From positions 1 through 16,731 of the forward strand of contig CAYXZO010000049.1 of the NCBI GenBank assembly GCA_964469505.1: DNA of 16,731 nt. The letters run 5' to 3'. This stretch comes from CAYXZO01 sp964469505. Its GTDB lineage: Bacteria; Fidelibacterota; UBA8477; JABMPR01. Below are positions 12,451-16,731 of this stretch, piece by piece; the stretch's first letter is position 1, and every line of letters begins with the position of its first letter. Both the position numbers and the translations under genes were made by a program. Under the pieces are notes generated by a model. The model saw only the letters and a program-made list of their open reading frames with translations. It had not been told where the DNA came from and made no database searches.

Positions 12451-13860
12451 TTAATGTGTTGGTTTGTCCGGTTTGAAATGGGAAGAGTGAATATTGTATT
12501 TTTTCATCAGGCGTTGAAAACTTTGCCTTTGAATCTGGGCTTCCCGGGCAGCCTCAGTGACGTTACCCCGATGCGCTTTCAGGCGCTCAACGATAAACTG
12601 CTTCTCAAAGGCTTCAATCCAGGCCCGGCGGGCTTCGTGATAAATTGGACTGGACAGCTGCGGGGGCGAGGAACTGGTTCTAAGTGGAGCAACCCCCTGA
12701 AGTGCGCTCATGGAGAGCACTTCTCCTTTCTCCAAGATAACGGCGCGCTCTATCAGGTTTTCCAATTCCCGGACATTCCCGGGATAGTCATAATTCATCA
12801 GGAAGTCCATAACTTCCCGGGAAATAACCTGGATATTCTTCTTTAATTTCCGGTTAAAGCGATCCAGAAAGAATTTGGCCAGCAAAGGAATGTCGCTACG
12901 CCGTTCGCGGAGGGGAGGTAAATGAATGACCATCACGTTCAGGCGGTAAAAAAGATCTTCCCGGAAGCGGCCATTTCGCACATCCTCCGCCAAATCGTGA
13001 TGAGTCGCAGCGATAAAACGGGCTTCCACCAGAATGGGGTCGGATCCTCCCAGGGGGACAAATTCTCTCTCTTGAAGTACTCGTAGAAGTTTCTGCTGAA
13101 GTTGGGGGCTGAGGTCTCCGATTTCATCCAGAAAAATGGTTCCATTTCCTGCCCTTTGTAAATATCCGACGTGGCGCTCATTGGCACCAGTAAAAGCCCC
13201 CTTTTCGTATCCAAACAATTCACTTTCAAAAAGATTGTCTGGAAGGGCTGTGCAGTTTACCGCGACAAAAGGTTCCTGGGGAAAGTTACTATTGTTGTGG
13301 ATGGCCCTGGCGACTAGCTCCTTTCCGGTACCGCTTTCTCCTTGAACAAGAATGTTGGTGGAATTGGGCGCAGCCGCCGCCGCACCCATCTTCTTATAAA
13401 CTTCCTGCATCCACTCGGAATTTCCAATTAGTTCGTATTTCTCACTATCCTGAACGGTCCTTTCTTTCATGTGATCCAGAGCAGCTCGTAAACGAACCAT
13501 CTCCAGCGCTCGTTCCGCGATTAAGCGCACCTTGTCAATGTCCAGGGGTTTGGTCAAATACTCGTAAGCTCCCAGCTTAATGGCTTTCAGTGCTGTTTGC
13601 ATGGTGCCGTAGCCTGTGATAATCACCACTGGAATCCGGGGGTAGCGCTCGCGAATTTCCTGGAGGATTTCCAGACCATCCCGTCCCGGCATCATGATGT
13701 CCATGAAGATTAGATGAGGATTTTTCTCACGCAACGTCTTCAGGGCTTCCTCTCCCGTGGCCGCTAGAAGCGTACGATATTTCTGCTTTTCAAAAGTTTT
13801 TTGAAAGGCGAAACGAATATTTTGATCGTCATCAACGATCAGAATCGTCGGATTTTTCAT
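12451..13860 (-). CDS. NtrC-family sigma54-dependent response regulator
   Basis: The 469-residue protein has three domains. The receiver (about 5-120) has acidic residues D10-D12, phospho-acceptor D54 in IFMDIMMPG, T82 and K104, so it is a complete phospho-acceptor. The AAA+ domain (about 141-370) has Walker A GESGTGK at 174-180, the sigma54-contacting GAFTGA loop at 221-226, Walker B IFLDEI at 242-247 and the GNVRELENL segment at 361-369. A Fis-type helix-turn-helix covers about 424-456 (GNVTEAAREAQIQRQSFQRL). The intact GAFTGA means it should activate sigma54 promoters. The ATG overlaps the kinase stop as ATGA, so the pair is translationally coupled. The likely target is the sigma54-like promoter in the gap just downstream, which drives the receiver and cytochrome-porin genes (inference). 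Confidence 0.96.
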   Translation of the reverse strand: MKNPTILIVDDDQNIRFAFQKTFEKQKYRTLLAATGEEALKTLREKNPHLIFMDIMMPGRDGLEILQEIRERYPRIPVVIITGYGTMQTALKAIKLGAYEYLTKPLDIDKVRLIAERALEMVRLRAALDHMKERTVQDSEKYELIGNSEWMQEVYKKMGAAAAAPNSTNILVQGESGTGKELVARAIHNNSNFPQEPFVAVNCTALPDNLFESELFGYEKGAFTGANERHVGYLQRAGNGTIFLDEIGDLSPQLQQKLLRVLQEREFVPLGGSDPILVEARFIAATHHDLAEDVRNGRFREDLFYRLNVMVIHLPPLRERRSDIPLLAKFFLDRFNRKLKKNIQVISREVMDFLMNYDYPGNVRELENLIERAVILEKGEVLSMSALQGVAPLRTSSSPPQLSSPIYHEARRAWIEAFEKQFIVERLKAHRGNVTEAAREAQIQRQSFQRLMKKYNIHSSHFKPDKPTH

Positions 13861-16274
13861 GATTTTTCCCGAATTGGTATGTAGATAGTGAAGGTGGACC
13901 CCTTCCCCGGGGCGCTTTTAACTGTGATAAGCCCCCCGTGCTGATTAATAATGCGTTTGGTTGTCGCCAATCCCAGACCGGTTCCCGTTAATTTAGTGGT
14001 AAAAAAGGGGTCGAAAATTTTGTCCATATCCTTCTTTTCTATGCCCATTCCGGTATCCTGGATCTGCACCATCGCCACCTCCGTACCTTTTGTCATTACC
14101 ACTTTGTAAGAATTCTGAGGAATGTTGCGGCCGAGCTGATCAGTATAAGCAAAATCTTCCATGCTCTTGCTGAGGCGAATTTTCTGGCTGCGAACTCTGA
14201 TTTTGCCCTCCTGCTCGATTGCCTGTATGGCGTTTAGCAGAATATTGATCAGTGCTTCTTTAACGTGATTGACATCCAGAATCAGAGAAGGTATGCTGTT
14301 CCCCAGATCACGCACAATCTCGATTTTCTTTTTGCTCAGCTGAGGTTGGATAAACACCAGGCATTCCTCGATGATATCATTGATATAGGTCCGTTGATAT
14401 TCGAACGGGGAGGGCTTGGCGAAACGAAGGAGATTGTTCAATATTTCCTCCATCCGCAGCAGAGAATCGAAAGCGACTTCCAGGCTCTGGCGATCTTCCG
14501 GGTTAACTGCCTTCTCGGTTTGCAACTGCAGGATCATCTTTAATGAGGTGAGTGAATTGCGCATTTCGTGGGCAATTACGGCTGACATTTCTCCGGTGGC
14601 AGCCAGCTTTTCCATTTTGAGTAAATGACTTTCCAATTTTCGTCGCTCCGTGACATCGGTTAATATTTCAATAGTAGCGTGCAAATTATGATTAAGCGTG
14701 ATTGGTATGGTCATGTGCTCGATAAATTTGCAATCCCCATTGGGCGTCTGAAATTCTTTCACAAACGGTTGCCAGCTGTAGGGTTTGTAACGCTCCCGTT
14801 GTGGGCAAAGATCACACGGTTGGGAGAAAAAATAGACCTCGAAGCATTTCTTCCCAATAAAGGACTCAGGGGGCATGTGAGTAATGTTTTTAATAGCGGC
14901 GCTAGCGGAGATGATGGTTTGGTCCTGATCGACCAGGATCAGGGCACTGGGAACGTTGTCTAAAATCGCCTGTAACTTTTCTTTCTCGTTTTGAAGTTCC
15001 CGGGTGCGCTGAGCTACCATCTCCTCCAGCTTTTTCCGATGTTTTTCCAGCAGGTTTTCACGATCCTGGATCGCCCTGGCCATCTGGTTGAACTGATGGG
15101 CTAGCTGTTCAATCTCATCGTTGGTTTCGATATGCAGGCGATAATTGTAATTGCCCCGGGCAATAATCTCGGCGCCTTTCTGAAGTTTTCGAATGGGACC
15201 CGCCAACTGGCTTGTGGCCAGGTAACCGAAGGACACGGAAATCAAAATAAAAAGCAGCAGAAGGGGAGCAAAAATCAGGGCAAAATGCCGGGCTGGCCTT
15301 AGAATAAATTTGCGCGGTACACTTTCAAAAATGTAGTAAGAATTGCTGCCAGGAAAATTGGCCGAAAACAAAGGCGCATAGGCCAGAATTTCATTATGAA
15401 TGTTCGGAATAATTCCACTCTCGCCAGAAATGATGTGCCGCGCCAGGACCTGGGGATATTCCGCGAAAAGGGTTTTACTTTCCCGGGTAGCTAAAAGGCG
15501 GTTCCAGTTTTTCTTTTTTTCCGAGTGGTAAACATAATAACCCTCGCTACTTACAATGGCAATCTTGCGATGAAGTCTTAATATGGAAGGCCGCTCCAGG
15601 AGACGAAACAAATCACGAGCGAAAACATCCGCTACCAGAATTCCAGCAAACTTACCCTCCCGATTGGCTACGCGGATGGCAAAGCTAATGGCCGCTACCT
15701 TGGAGCATTCCGGTGTAACGAGTTCAGCCGGAATAAAAGCTAATTGCCACGGCTTTAGGCCCTGTGTTAGCAGAAAATAAAAACTGTGGCGACGGTCACT
15801 TAGCTCCGATTCTTTCAATGCCACATAGATCGAATCTTGGTACCGAATCTTAAATCTTTCGTTACCGTCGGGGTCGATGAAATAAATCTGGTAGTAAACC
15901 TTTTTGACGGTGGCAAAAAGGGAAATCTGTTTGGTTAACAACCATTGTACGGCTTCCACCTTGGTTGTCTTAGCTGAAGTGAGGGATACGTAGTCTAGAA
16001 AAATGGGAGCCTGTGTCAAATAGTAGATATCCTGCTGCACATTCGTGAGAAAGCTGTTGGCTCGCTCGTTGATCATCTTAACGTCGTGGGTTAGGTTCTC
16101 CAAAGCGAACATTTGCATACTATGAATGTTGTTGTAAATACCAACCAAGCCGATAACCGTCAGGGGGACACTCGTAAGCAAGGTAAACGCAATGATCAGC
16201 TTCCTACGAATGCTGAGAAAATCAAATAACTTGTTTGGATTGAAATGGGAAAGCCAATATCTATTAAACTGCAT
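13857..16274 (-). CDS. Membrane sensor histidine kinase (Cache-like sensor, HAMP, PAS, HisKA, HATPase)
   Basis: The 805-residue kinase has a first transmembrane helix at about 24-48, a large periplasmic region at 50-330 that looks like a double Cache sensor (FIDPDGNERFKIR near 132-144, GKFAGILVADVF near 207-218), and a second helix at 331-353. HAMP (about 355-408), a coiled linker and a PAS domain (about 434-550) follow. The phospho-acceptor is H569 in VIAHEMRNSL. The ATPase has an N-box starting at N677, DTGMG near 740 and GTGLGLA near 764. The PAS domain contains C477 and the pair C487-x2-C490 (QPCDLCP), which could sense redox state or bind a metal. The ATG has only a weak ribosome site, and a short ORF with a strong one ends 11 bases upstream, suggesting coupled translation. 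The signal is unknown. Confidence 0.95.
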   Translation of the reverse strand: MQFNRYWLSHFNPNKLFDFLSIRRKLIIAFTLLTSVPLTVIGLVGIYNNIHSMQMFALENLTHDVKMINERANSFLTNVQQDIYYLTQAPIFLDYVSLTSAKTTKVEAVQWLLTKQISLFATVKKVYYQIYFIDPDGNERFKIRYQDSIYVALKESELSDRRHSFYFLLTQGLKPWQLAFIPAELVTPECSKVAAISFAIRVANREGKFAGILVADVFARDLFRLLERPSILRLHRKIAIVSSEGYYVYHSEKKKNWNRLLATRESKTLFAEYPQVLARHIISGESGIIPNIHNEILAYAPLFSANFPGSNSYYIFESVPRKFILRPARHFALIFAPLLLLFILISVSFGYLATSQLAGPIRKLQKGAEIIARGNYNYRLHIETNDEIEQLAHQFNQMARAIQDRENLLEKHRKKLEEMVAQRTRELQNEKEKLQAILDNVPSALILVDQDQTIISASAAIKNITHMPPESFIGKKCFEVYFFSQPCDLCPQRERYKPYSWQPFVKEFQTPNGDCKFIEHMTIPITLNHNLHATIEILTDVTERRKLESHLLKMEKLAATGEMSAVIAHEMRNSLTSLKMILQLQTEKAVNPEDRQSLEVAFDSLLRMEEILNNLLRFAKPSPFEYQRTYINDIIEECLVFIQPQLSKKKIEIVRDLGNSIPSLILDVNHVKEALINILLNAIQAIEQEGKIRVRSQKIRLSKSMEDFAYTDQLGRNIPQNSYKVVMTKGTEVAMVQIQDTGMGIEKKDMDKIFDPFFTTKLTGTGLGLATTKRIINQHGGLITVKSAPGKGSTFTIYIPIREKS

Positions 16275-16285
16275 GATTGGCTACT

Positions 16286-16360
16286 TTAATTTCCATCTAG
16301 CAATGTTCCTGCGGCAAGCAATGTGCAGTGCTTATACTCCCCGAGCCCTTTTACCAACAT
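16286..16360 (-). CDS. Possible 24-codon leader peptide upstream of the kinase
   Basis: A strong GGGAGG ribosome site (16367-16372) stands six bases before an ATG at 16358-16360 that opens a 24-codon frame (start MLVKGLGEYKHC, end LLDGN) closing with TAA at 16286. It lies in the 5' leader of the predicted kinase mRNA and ends 11 bases before the kinase ATG, whose own ribosome site is weak. It may feed ribosomes to the kinase or attenuate it. No similarity is claimed; the frame could be chance. Confidence 0.4.
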   Translation of the reverse strand: MLVKGLGEYKHCTLLAAGTLLDGN

Positions 16361-16394
16361 CCGTCTCCTCCCGGAATTTTTAACTTATTTGTAA

Positions 16395-16423
16395 ATTATA
16401 CTGAATGTTTTGAGCCATTTCAA
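16395..16423 (-). promoter_or_regulatory. Sigma70-type promoter of the kinase-regulator operon
   Basis: On the minus strand TTGAAA (16418-16423) and TATAAT (16395-16400) are separated by exactly 17 bases. This is five of six for the -35 and a perfect -10. Transcription would begin near 16388, leaving a leader of about 114 bases that contains the short ORF. This constitutive-type promoter suits a sensor-regulator pair that must be present before the signal. Confidence 0.7.
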
Positions 16424-16731
16424 TTCAACTTACGGTGTAGGCCTGTTACATAAAATTGAATACAAGAATAGTGCACGCTTATTCTTCGGACTAAAACTCA
16501 TGCATCTGTTATAAGTAATCTAAACTTGAGTAGAGTTTCTTCCGATCGAAAATAACCGAAGTTAACATAAAATGGATTGCCATTCCTGCTTGGTCGCTTA
16601 TCAATCTATTCTTTTCCTCAAACGGCTAATAAAGCTTATAGAAATTTCAAAATCATAACAATTATCTTCGGCGGGTATATAATGCGTTATTCTACGATCT
16701 TTAAAAAGGGGGGCATCCGAATAATGCGTGC
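16424..16731. other. AT-rich intergenic region, with a possible divergent + strand promoter at its far end
   Basis: I see no gene on either strand. Near the window end the + strand has ATAACA (16655-16660), 17 bases, then TATAAT (16678-16683). These are followed by a G-rich AAGGGGGG (16706-16713) ten bases before ATG at 16724. This could be the start of a divergent gene that the window cuts off, but only three codons are visible. No tRNA-like or transposon-end structure was noticed. Confidence 0.35.

Noticed and set aside
12439..12460. Inverted repeat CACATT/AATGTG around the stop of the NtrC-type gene as a terminator
   Set aside because: Short, AT-rich and without a T tract; it overlaps the coding end and would be very unstable.

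Overview
The window is a redox gene cluster from a Gram-negative bacterium. Every gene I accept lies on the minus strand, so the transcription order runs from high to low coordinates. Evidence for a diderm cell is a lipobox on one cytochrome, a Tat signal, Sec signals and an outer-membrane barrel ending in phenylalanine. Shine-Dalgarno sites are mostly strong, and the one good housekeeping promoter fits the ordinary -35/-10 consensus. The gene content (an alternative-complex-III-like quinol module with many multiheme cytochromes) is what I would expect from a Calditrichota, Ignavibacteriota, Acidobacteriota or similar respiratory lineage; I cannot place it more precisely from sequence alone.

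Region 1 (16424-12451) is regulatory. A consensus sigma70-type promoter, a short leader ORF with a strong ribosome site, a membrane histidine kinase (Cache-like sensor, HAMP, PAS, HisKA, ATPase) and an overlapping NtrC-type sigma54 activator form one operon. The following 250-bp gap (12200-12450) holds a 21-bp perfect palindrome plus an extra half-site, an AT-rich stretch and a near-consensus sigma54 -24/-12 element, laid out like an activator-controlled promoter pointing at the next genes.

Region 2 (12199-9418) holds a stand-alone receiver protein whose phosphorylation aspartate is asparagine, a one-heme outer-membrane cytochrome-porin resembling the Cyc2 architecture, a strong hairpin, a periplasmic cupredoxin with an intact type-1 copper ligand set, and a decayed tandem copy of that cupredoxin.

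Region 3 (9363-331) is a tightly packed operon: pentaheme cytochrome, Tat-exported molybdopterin-family subunit, four-cluster ferredoxin subunit, NrfD-family membrane subunit, a small two-helix membrane protein, a tetraheme cytochrome, an octaheme lipoprotein cytochrome and a monoheme cytochrome. The first four correspond to ActA, the two halves of ActB, and ActC of alternative complex III. ActD and ActF are absent, and the tail is 13 further hemes in three proteins. The module has 18 c-type hemes and five predicted iron-sulfur clusters, plus one heme in the porin.

Working model (inference): quinone in the membrane exchanges electrons with NrfD, through the Fe-S subunit and the pentaheme protein, to the tetra-, octa- and monoheme cytochromes, with the cupredoxin and porin-cytochrome linking to a partner at or outside the outer membrane. 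The direction of flow (respiration of an external acceptor or oxidation of an external donor) cannot be read from the sequence. No tRNA, rRNA, CRISPR, insertion sequence or transposase was seen.
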